This document shows, in pieces, positions 10,627-32,684 of a stretch of 64,000 nucleotides of DNA. The translations under genes were made by a program, and so were the position numbers. Every line of letters starts with the position of its first letter. Position 1 is the first letter of the stretch. The DNA is taken from the NCBI RefSeq assembly GCF_014529535.1, contig NW_023503501.1, positions 6,392,150 to 6,456,149 on the forward strand, in the 5' to 3' direction. Below the pieces are notes generated by a model. The model was not told where the DNA came from and did no database searches. It saw only the letters and a program-made list of their open reading frames with translations. The DNA is from Bradysia coprophila (Eukaryota > Arthropoda > Insecta > Diptera > Sciaridae).

Positions 10627-10770
10627 TACTTTCGCATCCTCGTTTGAGGGGCGAAAGTACTTTCGCTCCTCTGTTGGGAGGCGAAAGTATTTTCGCACCT
10701 CTTGTGATATCGTGGCTAACTGAGAGTTGAATTTTTATACTTTCGCATCTCGTTCGGGAAGCGAAAATTA
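10627..10770. repeat. Tandem tactttcgc hairpins upstream of NOC3
   Basis: Two abutting hairpins of about 32 bp (10627-10659 and 10658-10689) each start tactttcgc and end gcgaaagta. A third, looser pair uses tactttcgc near 10738 and gcgaaaat near 10761. The block lies 270-420 bp before the NOC3 start codon. Confidence 0.65.
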
Positions 10771-11044
10771 CAACTTTCGTAGTTGGTGTAATGAAAATAA
10801 CTATTTGTCTTTGCTGGCTGTACGAGACTACCTTGAGTGCGTCTAGTATGTAATGGTACATCTGCTTTACTGACTCTACTCTACAGACTGCATACATGCA
10901 ACTCATTCACTTTTCGTGACAGCTCTGACAGCTCACACACATGCACAGACACCGTGAACAATTGTGAATTATTTACATTTTTGAACTAAACCACACGTGC
11001 ATTTGCGGAAAAACTAAAGAAATAATTGGGAATTCGGTCGAAAA

Positions 11045-13938
11045 ATGGCAGTGGTAGGTTAATTTTGCAAATATGACATTGAAATGTACCCAGCATATCA
11101 AATGCCGTTCAATTTTTAGAAAAAGAAAATCAAAATCAGCCATGTGAAGCACTCACAACACTTGAAACACAAGAAAAATTACACAAAACCGCTGAAGAAG
11201 AAGGAACAACTACAGGCCAGTCAGAACTCTAAGCTACAGAGCAGCAATGCCAAAGGCGGTAAGAAAAAAGTGTTTGGGAAGCCGACTGGCACGAGTTCTC
11301 ATAAAAAGAAGCGAACGGTACAAAGTGTTCCGGTGGCTGTGACCGAAACTGAAATGGACGACGACACCGTTCAGGATATTTTAGAAAATGTTGCAATGGA
11401 TGATGACGGTCACGATACATCCAGGCTCAAATCGAAAAAACGCAAACGGCTAGCAGCCGATTATGATGCGGAAGATGAGGCCAAAAATGCGAAACATTTC
11501 GAAAAGGAATATGCACAAATGACGCTGGCTGAAGAGAAAACGAAAAAACGGGTCGTGAGTTTGTTGCCAATCAAAACGAAGGCTGGCGAGGTTGTTACAA
11601 GAACAGCCGAGATGGAATACAAGGACCGTGAGGAAGAGAATGAATCCGACGAAGAGGAAGATGAAGAAGAAGAGATTGAAGAGGAGGTTGACTCGGACGA
11701 CGATATTATTAAAGATAATGTGGCGGTAAGTGATTTGATTCAATGTGACCGATGACATCCAGTTTGACGAAGAAAATTTTCAGATGTCAACCGACCTTGC
11801 AGAATTGTCAAAGAACGCCGTGTCCACGGCTGATTTGTTGATCTATCGAGAGCAGGAAATTGCCCGACAAAAGTATCGCATCGGAATCATTTGCTCTGGG
11901 ATACTCGAGAAACCAGAAGACAAGATGAAGAACTTTTCAGCTCTTTTCGAGTTAATGAGCGAACGTAGTGGTGACCAGACCAATCTGGTGACGGTTCGAA
12001 AAATTGCCGCCTTGTCATTGCTCGAGGTATTCAAAGATATTCTGCCCGAGTACAGAATCGGCCAATTGAATTTGAGAATGCAGACCGGTTAGTATTTTGC
12101 GGCCTTCTTATGTTAACAGTTCGGTCGTGAGTGTTATATCAATTTCAATATTCCAGTTCGCAAAAACACCATGGAACGCATAACCTACGAGAACAATCTG
12201 CTGGATCAGTTCAAAAAATATTTGCAGAAATTGGAGAAAATGTCAACGCTGCTGACCAAGAGACAAAATGCCAATCGCCAGTTCAGCCAGGAAAATATTA
12301 AATTGGGAGAGACAGCCGTCATCTGCTTGTGTGACCTGCTCACCGCTCATCCGTACTTTAATTTCGGACAAAATATAGCGCAACTGTTGGTCTATCTGCT
12401 GAATAGCAATTTTCCATCGACCAGAGCGAGGATATTGAAATGTTTCGAAGAAATATTCCAAAACGACAAGAAATTCGATTTGACGTTGTATGTAAGTATT
12501 TCAATCACCTATATTCGGTAAATTCAACATTTGAAGTATGCCAGCCAGCCCAATATTATCCAACAGTCGTTCACAGTTTCTTCCCTGTTCTGACCACACT
12601 TTTCCCTTAATTTTTAGATCGTTCGTCGACTCAACCATCTCATCAAATCTAAGTCAAATAATGTCCATGTGGAGGTGTTAACCTGTCTGCTCTCTCTGCA
12701 AATCAAAAGTATCAATTTGGACGTTGAAAAGGAAACCGAACTGAAGCAGAAAAAATTGGAAGCGCACAAGGCCCGTTTGATGAACATGTCGAAAAAGGAG
12801 AAGAAACGCCACAAGAAACTGTCCCAGCTGGACAAAGAATTGCAGGAGACGAAAGCCGAGGAGAATAAGCAAACGAAGCATTATAAGCTGACCGAAATAA
12901 CGAAAATGGTTTTCACGATTTATTTTCGCATTTTGAAGAATGATCCCAATTCACAGCTGTTGAGTGCTACACTGGAGGGACTGGCTGAGTAAGTGGTGGA
13001 TTTGGGGAATCTTAAACTATTTTTTATTAACTTACCATTCACCTAGATTTGCCCATGTCATCAATTTGGAGTTTTTCTCCGATTTGGTCGAGGTGCTGAA
13101 CAACATCATGGAAATGGACGAACTCGGTTATCGTGAAGAATTGCATTGCATTCAAACGGTGTTCACAATACTTTCCGGTCAGGGAGAAGTTCTGAACATC
13201 GATCCGCTACGATTTTACGGCCATCTCTATCGCAATCTTCTCGTAGTGAATGCTGGCAAAAATCACACCGATTTCCTCATCATTCTACGAACGCTGCACG
13301 AAGTTCTGGTGAAACGTCGCAAAAATATCACACACCATCGGATGCTAGCGTTCGTCAAACGAATCGTAACGCTCAGTTTACAGTTGCTGCACAATGGCAC
13401 CCTTGCCGGCTTAGGAATTGTGAAACAAGTGATGCAATTGACATCGTCATTGGAAATCATCCTGGACACAGACGCCGATATCGGTTCGGGTCGATACAAT
13501 CCGGAATTGGACGATCCGGAATACTGTAACGCCAATTGTACGGCGTTGTACGAATTGACCACACTCAGTCGACATTATCATCCAACGGTTAGAAAGATGT
13601 CGCAGCATATAGCATCTGGAGTTCCAGCCACAGGTGAAGGCAGTTTGAATCCAGAAATCGGTAAACTGTAAGTGTGCACCAGGTTTGGACGAAAGAGATT
13701 TGAACTGAATTGTAACGTGAATTACAGGTCAGCCGTGGATCTTTACGACAAATATGACAGTTCACTAATGTCATTCAATCCGGCGATTCCAACTCCACGT
13801 CCGCAAGAGTTTAAAGACATGAAAGGGCGACATTTCTACATTAATGACACGTTCAAGACGGAATGTGAAAACCAGCTGAATTGCCGTCTGAACGGAGATG
13901 GCAATATTCTGAATTTCCTCGCTGATTTTACTAAATGA
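11045..13938 (+). CDS. Nucleolar complex protein 3 homologue (NOC3)
   Basis: NOC3 is a nucleolar protein needed with NOC2 for maturation and export of the large ribosomal subunit. Exons: 11045-11053, 11120-11725, 11784-12087, 12157-12491, 12618-12988, 13047-13667, 13728-13938. All introns are GT/AG, phases agree, and the product is 818 aa, close to the human protein (about 800). The start is a 3-codon exon (ATG GCA GTG, then gtaggt) spliced to a lysine-rich segment KKKIKISHVKHSQHLKHKK. An acidic tract (DREEENESDEEEDEEEE) ends exon 2. Next comes the NOC3 N-terminal region (YREQEIARQKYRIGIICSGI), followed by helical repeats and the CBF/Mak21-type C-terminal region (HVINLEFFSDLVEVLNNIM, then LRFYGHLYRNLL). 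A basic coil (KKEKKRHKKLSQLDKELQET) sits mid-protein. The poly(A) signal follows the stop directly. Confidence 0.94.
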
Positions 13939-13945
13939 AAAAATC

Positions 13946-13951
13946 AATAAA
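13946..13951 (+). terminator. Poly(A) signal of NOC3
   Basis: AATAAA begins 8 bases after the NOC3 stop codon. It implies a very short 3' UTR that would run into the SPT3 gene's own 3' end. Confidence 0.7.
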
Positions 13952-13978
13952 ATTTGGTGGGGAAGTAGTTGCCATCGT

Positions 13979-13984
13979 TTTATT
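13979..13984 (-). terminator. Poly(A) signal of the SPT3 gene
   Basis: The plus strand reads tttatt, so AATAAA lies on the minus strand a few bases after the SPT3 stop (13988-13990). With cleavage 10-30 bases downstream, this 3' end would overlap that of NOC3. Confidence 0.6.
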
Positions 13985-13987
13985 TCA

Positions 13988-15051
13988 TTAAATGGCTAGA
14001 AACGGTACAGTCGACGACGAATTGTCCATGTTGCGGTACAGGCCCAGCGTTCTGGTTGAAGCGATTGTGTGCCGACGAACGGCTTCCTGAATCTCCTGCA
14101 CTGTAATCGGTTTGATGCCATCCATTCCACGACCCTGGGTCACTTCGGGACATAGATGAAGCATATTGTGTGACGCACCTGAAAAGCAGAATTGATGTGA
14201 ATTTGGGATCCGAGAAGTTGAAACAAAGTCCACAAACCTGATGTCATGATTCGGCTGTAAGGTTCCGTTTGACGGTTAGCTGAATTCAGTCGGGTCAGTA
14301 TACTAAAATCGACAATAGCTGCAATTGTCTCATGCGCTAGATACGATAGGATCGTGTACACTCTATTCGACATAACTGTGTCACTGGGTGGTTTCAACCA
14401 CAACCGTAGCTTATTTCTGATGGTAGTTGAGTTTCTGATGACACTGAATGATGTGCGTCGTGACTCTGAGTATTCTTTGTATTGAGCTCCGCCAAGTATT
14501 TGCGATATTCTATCGGCTCGGAAGTGTCGACGAAGCTTCTCCTCATCGTTTTTTTGCTCAGGAATTGTTCTATCTTCTTCATCCTCAGCATCTTCATTTG
14601 ATTCCAATTCGTTGTGATAACTGGATGGTATGACATTGTTCATTTCCTGGATGCGGCGAATCTTTTGTAGATTTGTCAAGTAATGCTGCAGTCGGTACAC
14701 TCGAACCGGATTCTTTCTCATTAAAAATTCGAAGTCTCGCAGTGACGGTTCCGGTTTACCCTTCCGTTCTACTGCCAATTGAATAACTTCCTGTAAAATG
14801 CCGCGCAATTGTTGCAGCAAAATTTTGTCCACCAAAATGATGGATTCTTTTAATGGCTTCTGACAGTCACCGAATCCCCGCATAATATCCGAAATTTCAT
14901 TGTAAAATATTGGCACATACTCATCCGATTCGGTTTTGCTGGTGGAATTGGCATTTTGCACCGAATTGTTATGGTTTAAGAGATTCGTTATTGTGGACAT
15001 GGAGTTTTGTCGACCCACTTTCTGCTTAAAGCCGTCTCGACTGGATGACAT
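13988..15051 (-). CDS. Transcription initiation protein SPT3 homologue (SAGA subunit)
   Basis: SPT3 is the TBP-interacting histone-fold subunit of the SAGA coactivator complex. Two exons: 15051-14238 and 14178-13988, joined by a 59 bp GT/AG intron, giving 334 aa. A tandem histone fold starts near residue 49: FYNEISDIMRGFGDCQKPL, then LLQQLRGILQEVIQLAVE and EPSLRDFEFLMRKNPVRVYR (to about 125). The conserved second half follows: an RISQILGGAQYKEYSESRRT block near 181-200, then LSYLAHETIAAIVDFSILTR. An acidic linker (NEDAEDEED) separates the two. The last exon ends with ITVQEIQEAVRRH. I chose the first ATG because the frame has no other start before the fold. It is head to head with mRpL19 and tail to tail with NOC3. 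Confidence 0.9.
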
Positions 15052-15587
15052 ATTATAAACCGACAGATATTTTGTTAACGAGCGATGTATAGCTGATATA
15101 GGTATACCCCCGAACTTAGGTATACTAGAAGCGGTATGCTATGGTAAGTAAATAAAAACAAATTTTAGTTCAACGCACCCTGTCACGACTGTCATCCATT
15201 TGTACAAAAATATGAAATGTCACATTTTTGCTGGAGATAAAAGCCATCTGCACTGCAGCCGTTCATGAGGAAAAACAGTCTTCTGAGAGAAAAATATATT
15301 TTCAACGAAAATTCAAGACGACCTTTCATTGAACTCATGGTTTATGGATTTCTCTGAATTTTCTTTAAGATTTCCTTTAGCTCATCTCTCATTGCAATGT
15401 CGTTGTGATTGGAAATCGTCATCGAGCACTGACAACATAGAACCACAAAGAAAATATTTTGATTTGGCTTATAAATACTTGCGGCTTTGGTACAGTCAGT
15501 TGTCGGAAAATATTCGAGGTTATTTTTCACTGTGCTGTCGAAGAGTTGTTTTGTTGCACAAAAAGTAATTTTCGAAAATTAGACAAA
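15052..15587. promoter_or_regulatory. Short divergent promoter region, SPT3 / mRpL19
   Basis: Only 536 bp separate two start codons that point apart, so this interval very likely holds both promoters (possibly bidirectional) and both 5' UTRs. I see no clear TATA box. Around 15095-15120 there is an imperfect palindrome of ataggtatacc and ttaggtatact words. No other feature is readable. Confidence 0.5.
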
Positions 15588-16557
15588 ATGAACTTAACGC
15601 GCCAACTAACTCGTAACACTTTGATGTATAAATCAAGTGGAATGTCGACAGGTACTTTGTGGTGTTACACCATGAATATTCGTCAACTAATCTAACAATC
15701 TTTCGTTACCAGTTCACTACCGACTTCTCACATCAAAATCGGATCCTCTATTAGAGGCTACTGCAAATCCATTTAGCAAAGAACCCACCGATGTCCGGAA
15801 ACCACTGGCACCAGCGGAATATCGTTTCATTTACCCGGAATTTCTACCCGATCCAACGATTGAGTTCCGCAATCCCATCAGAGAGAAAATCGAACGCATG
15901 GACATGTTAAACCGGCGAGTTCATCTCGACATACCCGAATTTTATGTTGGTTCGATTCTAGCCGTAACTAGTTCCGATCCACATGCAGCCGGCAAGACTT
16001 CTCGTTTCCTTGGGATATGTATTCAACGCACTGGTTGTGGATTACGAGCTCAATTCACTTTGCGAAATTTTGTCGATAATCAAGGTGTGGAGATCGCTTA
16101 TCAACTGTACGATCCGACAATTCAGAAAATCGATTTAATTCGATTGGAAAAAAGACTTGATTCAGAGCTGCTCTACTTGCGTGATGCCTATCCGGAATAC
16201 AGTACGTTCGATTTGAATATGGAACCGGAAATATTGCCAGAAGGTGTACCAGTGCCGCTGAATAAAGTAATGGTGAAACTGAGACCCCGTCCGTGGGAAA
16301 AACAGTGGGAACGGAAAAATTTTATCGGAATTGCCAACGTATCGGAACACATCACCGAGAAAATGGCTGCTAAAGCGGAAACGTTGAAAACGCCCTGGGA
16401 GAAATACGATCTTGTGAAAGAATATCGTAAGACGATACCGGAAGAAGAGCAACAAGAAATTTACGCTGAAGTCTATTCGAAATTGCATCAATTAGAAATT
16501 CAGCGCCGCAAAATCAAGAGATCGAGAACGTTTGTAAAGCCCACAAAATTAGCATAG
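15588..16557 (+). CDS. mRpL19: Mitochondrial large-subunit ribosomal protein bL19m
   Basis: This is a structural protein of the mitochondrial 39S ribosomal subunit. Exons 15588-15651 and 15713-16557 (61 bp GT/AG intron) give 302 aa. The N-terminus (MNLTRQLTRNTLMYKSS) is basic, hydroxylated and free of acidic residues, as expected for a mitochondrial presequence. The bL19 core lies at about residues 95-195: IPEFYVGSILAVTSSDPHA, FLGICIQRTGCGLRAQFTLR and EIAYQLYDPTIQKIDLIRLE. The animal-specific C-terminal extension follows, with LNKVMVKLRPRPWEKQWERK. The long N-terminal part (KEPTDVRKPLAPAEYRFIYP) is also typical of the mitochondrial form. Upstream, the gene shares a short spacer with SPT3. Confidence 0.94.
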
Positions 16558-19500
16558 AGTTTGTACGAATTGGTAGCTGGTTTCGGCACCCATTAAATAG
16601 TTGACACCTAAATTGTTTGTTTTACCATATTAGCGACTCTACACAAAATGTAAGCTGCATCGTCCTATGCTTGACTATTTCTTAGACAGACTCAGGCCTC
16701 AGGCGTGTATACTTCCAAGGTTAGCTAGGACAGATCCTCCTAACGGAATATAAAATTTGTTTGTAGGGCATACTTTGGTTGACTAGATTAGCCTTCTGCT
16801 TCTGCCCCCAATCAATCAAATCGAATTCAGCGTCAGCATAGGGAGTCAGTTAATTCACGCTGCTGAAACATAATTAAATTACAAAATCAGAATCAGAGCT
16901 ACCTACAGTGCCTTTTCCTGATGGAATGATAAGGACAGACGGTCTACGTCTTCTGATATCAAAAAATTGTTCGAGTAAACAGGCTGCCAGTACATACATA
17001 CACTATAATATTACTACAATGGCAACACGAATTGCAAATTTATAAATTCAGAAAACTAAAGATTTAGAAGAAAAGAGCGCATTCCATACTAAAGCTAGTT
17101 TAGCTAAAGCTAAATTTTTTCATTGAACTTACATTAGACGTTGCATAGAAACAATGCGCAAAGTGCGTTGGTAGAAATGATGCGTAGAGAAGTAGTTACT
17201 TTAGGGTCGTAAAATCTGTTACTTCCTTTGTATTTAGCAACGGCTAGAGGTTACCACGTTTACCAACAAATCTTCGTCTTACTGGACTCGAGGAGTATTT
17301 AAGGAAAATTGATCGGCTAAATTTTTAAAATTTGTCAATATTTTTAGCAAATTTAGCAAATTAATTTTCCAACACGCTACGAGCTTACCACTTTTTTTTG
17401 TCGTAAGTAGGTGTTTCTAAAAAGCCAACAGTTCGACCTCTTCACTCACTCCAATGTATCTAAATCCATTCAAACCCTGGTATCGTCAATACTTTCTTCA
17501 ATGTTTCAATCGCACAAAACCAACCAATAGCTTGAGTTTTTGGTAGCTGACCAAACTTGGTAGTTGAATACCAACTTGGTATTATTGGGACCATTTGAAG
17601 GCTGCATTTTTTGCGTTACAATTTGGCAACGGGCTACCCACATATACATGTTGCTCGGACTGCAACTACGAATAAAACACATCTTTTTCAACAAATTTAT
17701 TCAAGAACCAAAACAGCAGCTCCTTTCTTTTAATTTATTAGGGAAAGCACAGACGAGACAGTAAAACAAAACGCTCCTTTGCCTTATATTATTTACTGAA
17801 GATCCCCTGTAGATCAAATCGTTGCGTCCTTATCCAGGACGTTTGGAATTCCTTAAATAACCTCCCAGCTGAAATGCCTATAGAAGAAAAGCTAAAATAA
17901 AAGACAAAATTTCAAGAACAAACGAAGCTTTTTGCTTTTCCCTTTCCCATGGTTCACGTTTAGTGAATAAACTTGAGGCAAAGACGCTGTTTCGACCTCC
18001 GAATGTGATGGTGGTCACAGAACAGTACAGAACTGCTCATCTTCAATTGCTTTCATCACATTCGTTCACAAGACAGCATAAAATCGCAACGTTGAACAAG
18101 TAGTTGACGATTTTACTGAAAAATTGACAAATATAATCTGATGATTCTCGTCGTCTTGATGATGTGGTCAATTTTTTTACATGTAAAATCATCAGAAGTG
18201 GTGTGTTCCCGCGTATCTAATAAAATGGCGGTCTGCGTGACCTACCTCCTCAAAGTATACAGCCTTGATTAAGAGTCCCTTTTACTGTCTGTACGCGAAG
18301 CTGTCACACACACAATTAAATATATGATTTTTCATTTTAATTTGTCAGTTTGTTCTATTAAGAGGGCCCTTGGTTTAAGCTGATGAACGAAAAACACATT
18401 GAGGGTTTTCTGCGATTCATGAAGTTCTTATTATAAATTCTGACCTGCAGAGCACGAACGTTGTTTTTAACGACATTGTGTACATAGCAGAAAATGAAGA
18501 AGTAGATTGTGTATTACCGGACCAAACTCACACTGAACATCCGAATGAATCTGGATCGTCAAATGAAACTGCTATGTTTTCTGAATTGAGTGATCGATAT
18601 CAGATATTTCGTTCAAATGTGGATACTGATTTTGATATGTTTGATTTTGGGATGTCTGACCATCGCAAAATCAAAATAAACTAACCAAGCTGACCCAAAA
18701 AATTCGACGGGACGTAAGAGAGCTGGGATTGTTATGTACTGCCACTGACTGACAAGAAGCAACTGATCAACACACTTGTCCTCTCTCGTGTGGGGCTGCT
18801 AAAGAATTGCTTCAATGACACAATGTGACCCAATGTGAGACTCGTAAGGGCTCACTAGCTGTATTTGAAAAAGTGACCTATAGCGCCATCTACATCCGGT
18901 TGAAGTTTTCGATGCAGAGGTAACTTTGATGAATTTCTGTGTAGCGGCAATCGAAACTACACAGGTGACATTGGACTCAAACGAAAGCTAAAGGTTCAAA
19001 GTTTTTTATACCACAAAATGCACAAAAAAATGTATTTTTCATACTTAGGACCTTTTTTCCGTCCAATATGAAAAATACTATTCGTACCACGGACTAAGTA
19101 TTTTTTAGTGTATTCAGTTCCAGACCTAACCTTCGGCTCTGTCTGGAAACCTCTCATACGCGACTTTTAGTCCGTGGTCCGAAATGTACTTGTTCAACTA
19201 GTGAGCCCTACTATCGAGACAGAAAGCTTTCGAAAAGACGTTTTTTGCTTTACAAATTTATTTTCGACGAATTTATTGTCCGACATAAATCTCACTGGAC
19301 TAAATATATCAATTTTAACAACAAAATTCTTCTTTTTTTTTTGTAAATATTTGATACACAACGGCATGATATTAAACTTAAGTCTATAAATTATGATGTT
19401 GATGAAAACCATCACGAGCGAACAAACTGTGCCGATTTTTCTCTGTTTTGTACAAGGACTATTGATGGAATTTTTAAAACTAAATTTGGCTCAGCGGCAC

Positions 19501-19767
19501 AGGTAATTTTCGTTCGTTGGTTTCATCAAAGTAGCACCACTAAATTAAGTCACCATTTTAACGAACATTTAAGGCAGCCATTTTATTAAGAACATGAAAT
19601 TTATATATTTTTTTTTAAACAAACCCAGTGCTTTGCACTCAATATTTATATTTACGCGTGTACAAACAATGTTTTTTGTGGAATGCGTATTATCATACAG
19701 CGGTGATATATCACGTTTATATCCATCTCCGCTCGCGATAAACCAGATTTTGATTCGATTTCTATTT
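16558..19767. other. Convergent spacer, mRpL19 / ABCC
   Basis: The 3.2 kb between the two stops contains no gene I can name. A possible poly(A) signal ATTAAA for mRpL19 lies near 16592. A hairpin around the words accacggacta and tagtccgtggt occurs at 19086-19178, with a GC-rich centre (cttcggctctgtctgg). A 68-codon open frame at 18478-18684 has no recognisable motif. The rest is AT-rich. Confidence 0.55.
19086..19178. repeat. Fold-back element, 93 bp
   Basis: Ends accacggacta and tagtccgtggt are complementary (11 bp). The centre, ccttcggctctgtctgg, resembles the centre of the repeat near 1805-1830 (cctccggctcgtgtcgg), so both may be copies of one family. Confidence 0.6.
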
Positions 19768-29531
<9,764 letters not shown>

Positions 29532-30083
29532 TGAAACTGAAAAATGAGAAACAATATCATCATCACGTAACAGGTAATCTAATGTCTTATCAAAATGAGA
29601 GCCTCTTATGATTGAAAAAAAAAACTTGTCGACACAATCAACATCTTATTTCTGAGCGCATGTTTAGCGTCAAGTTTTGATAATGATTTTATAGTACAAT
29701 CATTACAATACAACACTTTGTATATAAAAGAGAAACTACTCTCCTTCGCAACTGATAATATAGTTACACTAGACGGTGCAGTACTTGTAATGAATGCTAA
29801 GAAGCAAAATTTAATCAGTAGTTTGTCAAGTCAGCCACTTTTTATCTGTCTAGAAATCATGTTTCCTATGACGAATTTTGATGTAAGGGAGGGACACATA
29901 CTGTTTCAGTTATAGAGCAAACAATTAGAACAATAAGCGACAGGCATATCGCGATGTAATCACTAAATCTGTTACTTCTTTAAAGTTAAGCAGTGTCATT
30001 CGATACAGTTAATGTCAGATAAGTCTGTGGCAACGTTTTACCACCTGTTTTGTGGCGTCAAATTTTTCAGCCTGTTTTACTAT

Positions 30084-30280
30084 CTGGTCCACTCCAAACA
30101 CATTCACTATTTCTACCTTTAGCTACACATCGCGACTGAAAAAGAACCTAATCCAATTTTTCCTTTTGTTCTTCTGTCAAGTTTGACAGTACAACAAAAG
30201 AAAAATATGAATTAGGTCTATTTCACGTCGCTGTGCCACAATCGTATAAGTGTAAGTAGTGTGATTGTTGAGTGGACCAG
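30084..30280. repeat. Fold-back element, about 197 bp
   Basis: Outer arms ctggtccactc (30084) and gagtggaccag (to 30280) pair exactly. Further inside, ctaatccaatttttcctttt pairs with aaaagaaaaatatgaattag, and a tight core forms around ctgtcaa and tttgacag. Confidence 0.75.
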
Positions 30281-31484
30281 CTGATAACACAAATTCGGTT
30301 GACATCAACTGTATAAAATCTACTACTTCACTAGATTTACCAAATGCTTTTATGTATAAGAAAACACTGACCATAGATCATCGTTCACTTTTGTCGTTAT
30401 TGTCGATCGCACATCACTAGCCGTTTCTAACAGGTAAACCTGGTCGTAACTACATCATTGTTGGCATATGGCATACACTTTCTTCTTCTAGAGCAAAGAA
30501 CTCTCGACAATGACTCTGCAACAAATTTTATTGCCCAGAAATAAATTCTCGAAGATTTTATCGTCGACTCCGACACTAGCCTATAGCCAATGATAACCAT
30601 AATTGTGTAATTGATAAAGCAATTAAACTTTACGTTAATTGTCTGTGACCAAGAAATTATTGAGTGTTTACCGAACGATAGTTAAATTCAATTCATGTCA
30701 GGTATTAAAAAGGTGTTGTACTGAAATCAGCGTATTATTTATGCGCGGTGATGTGAAGCACCAGAAATAATTTTGTTTTTCGTTTTACAAAACGCTGTTG
30801 TTTGTTACTGGTGATTGATAACTGTTAAGAGTTTGCTTTATCAATTTTTATTGAATGAAGTCATTATTATCGAATAAAAATGAAGAATTACATTTTGCAT
30901 GCAAATGAAATGTCGAGGTTCAAAGCATGTAATCTCGGGCGAATGTCAAAGCACCGAAAATTGTGCCGTAGAATTGTTGTGGAGACAAGAATCTGAGCAA
31001 TTAAAAAAATTGTTTTAAGTCTGTTCTAAAATGATACCGAAAGGAGCTCAAATGATTGTTAATTGATCTTGTTTCAACAAAAGATTTTTGAATTAATTCC
31101 ATTGCTAGACTAGAGAAGAATAATAACGAAATGCAATACTGGCATATACAACTGGTATCCATTTAAATTATGTAACAATTGATGACACAATTGTCAATCT
31201 CGTAAAAAAGATTCATTTACGAGGATTGTTTTAGGTTTTTATGTTGTTAAAAAATGTCAATTCAATTGCATTACTACCTTGACACAATCGGATGCAATTA
31301 GACTTTTAAGAAATAGAGACAATGCGATTATACTGTCATAACAAACTTGTTGTGAAAATAGAAAATATCAACAAAGATGAGACACCTTCAAATATAGTGT
31401 CGATTAATTCAGAGACTTAATTCATTAACACTACTTAGTAAGCAGATTTATTTGATTTGGTTAGGGTGGTGTGAAAATATTCAT

Positions 31485-31560
31485 TTATGCCACTCAGCAT
31501 CATAAGATGCAAAACTTGCAAACTTTAGTTGCCTCTCTTCCATAAAACGTTATATGAATC
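31485..31560. repeat. Dispersed repeat copy (pair with 59407-59500)
   Basis: This stretch and 59407-59500 share tttatgccactca, catcataa, gcaaactttag, tgcctct and cataaaacgtt in the same order and spacing. They are two copies of one repeat 28 kb apart. Confidence 0.7.
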
Positions 31561-31616
31561 TCAGCACAATCTCAGTGATCCCGTACACATCTAGCCACAT
31601 CAAACCAGGCAGGACC

Positions 31617-32684
31617 AGAAGATGCGGGAAAAGGCAACAAAAACGCATATGATTCAATTCGATACAATTAGGCCGTGTCACATTCTTCAAAAGAATTAAA
31701 AATTCTCAAATAAGTTGACATTTTTAGTTCGAACATTTCTAACAACAAACTTGATGCAAGCCTGTACGCCAAATTTTCCAGTAGTTCAACAAACTAATCC
31801 GCGCCGAGTTAATACTACAAAATACACGTATAATATTGCAAGGTTCAGTGAGCGAATCTAACTACTAAGACCCAACTTTTTCTGGGTTCAGCAGGGCAAT
31901 TTGGTGAACTTTTGTGAGTACTTTATAAGTTCACAAACCAAAAAATTTTATCATGTCCAAGGATGGCTTGAGAAATCAAAGGTGCAGTTTGTAACGCTAC
32001 ATTCATGTGCAATGTGTAATGTAATGTGTAATGCAGATGTAATGTTGGATTTCTTTAGTTATTTAGTGTTATTTCTTGAAAAGTGTACAAAAGTGTGCTG
32101 TAAAGCCCAAGAAAGATTAGGTCCATGTCTTCAGGATCGCTCACAGGACTCAGTGAAACACGTGGATTATTAGTACCACATTAAGATTTTTGGAGTTATG
32201 TTAGCGACTTAAAATTAGATTTTAGTGGGTTCAATAGCCTGCTGTGACGAGCTTTTGCATGTTCCCTAAAAATACGCAAATCGCAAGGTATATTGCCTAA
32301 AGACCTTGGAAGTGGAGAGTCTGGCTTTCAGTTAAAATAAGTGTGGTGAACTTGTAGGACAGTGTTGTGTTTATTCAATTTTTGTTAGCGATCAACTCTG
32401 ATGCTATTATATTGACAATTTGTTTTTGTTTGGCAAAGTCCAAGTCAAAAATTGTGTCTTGTATTCGTATTTTGTAGTATTAACTCGGCGCAGATTAGTT
32501 TGTTGAACTACTGGAAAATTTGGCGTATAGGCTTACATCAAGTTTGTTGTTAGAAATGTTCAGACTAAAAATGTCAACTTATTTAATTACTTAACTTAAT
32601 TCTTTTGAAGAATGTGCGGTGACACGAACTAATTGTACCGAATTGAATCATAATGCGTTTTTATTGCCTTTTCCCGCATCTTCC
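31617..32684. mobile_element. 1.07 kb element with ~215 bp inverted arms
   Basis: The left arm (31617 to about 31845) is complementary to the right arm (about 32465 to 32684). Paired blocks include gaagatgcgggaaaaggcaa, attcttcaaaagaatt, ttgatgcaagcctgtacgcc, ccagtagttcaacaaactaa and gccgagttaatactacaaaa. Identity is high, with a few indels. The interior (about 600 bp) has no recognisable protein. It looks like a non-autonomous DNA transposon or a large fold-back element. The flanks do not show an obvious target duplication. Confidence 0.75.

Larger units (their letters stand above)
8561..11044. promoter_or_regulatory. Divergent spacer between TFIIA-L and NOC3
   Basis: The 2.5 kb between two start codons pointing away from each other must contain both promoters, but I see no clear TATA box. 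It carries several strong hairpins (9236-9289, 9414-9505, 10111-10139, 10203-10286, 10297-10413, 10627-10689). A recurring word, tactttcg(c), often followed by ccctc, occurs several times between about 10160 and 10770, upstream of NOC3. No coding region is supported. Confidence 0.5.

Noticed and set aside
18478-18684. A 68-codon acidic open frame preceded by a ctgcag acceptor-like site
   Set aside because: Could be a last exon, but no partner exon or homology is visible nearby.
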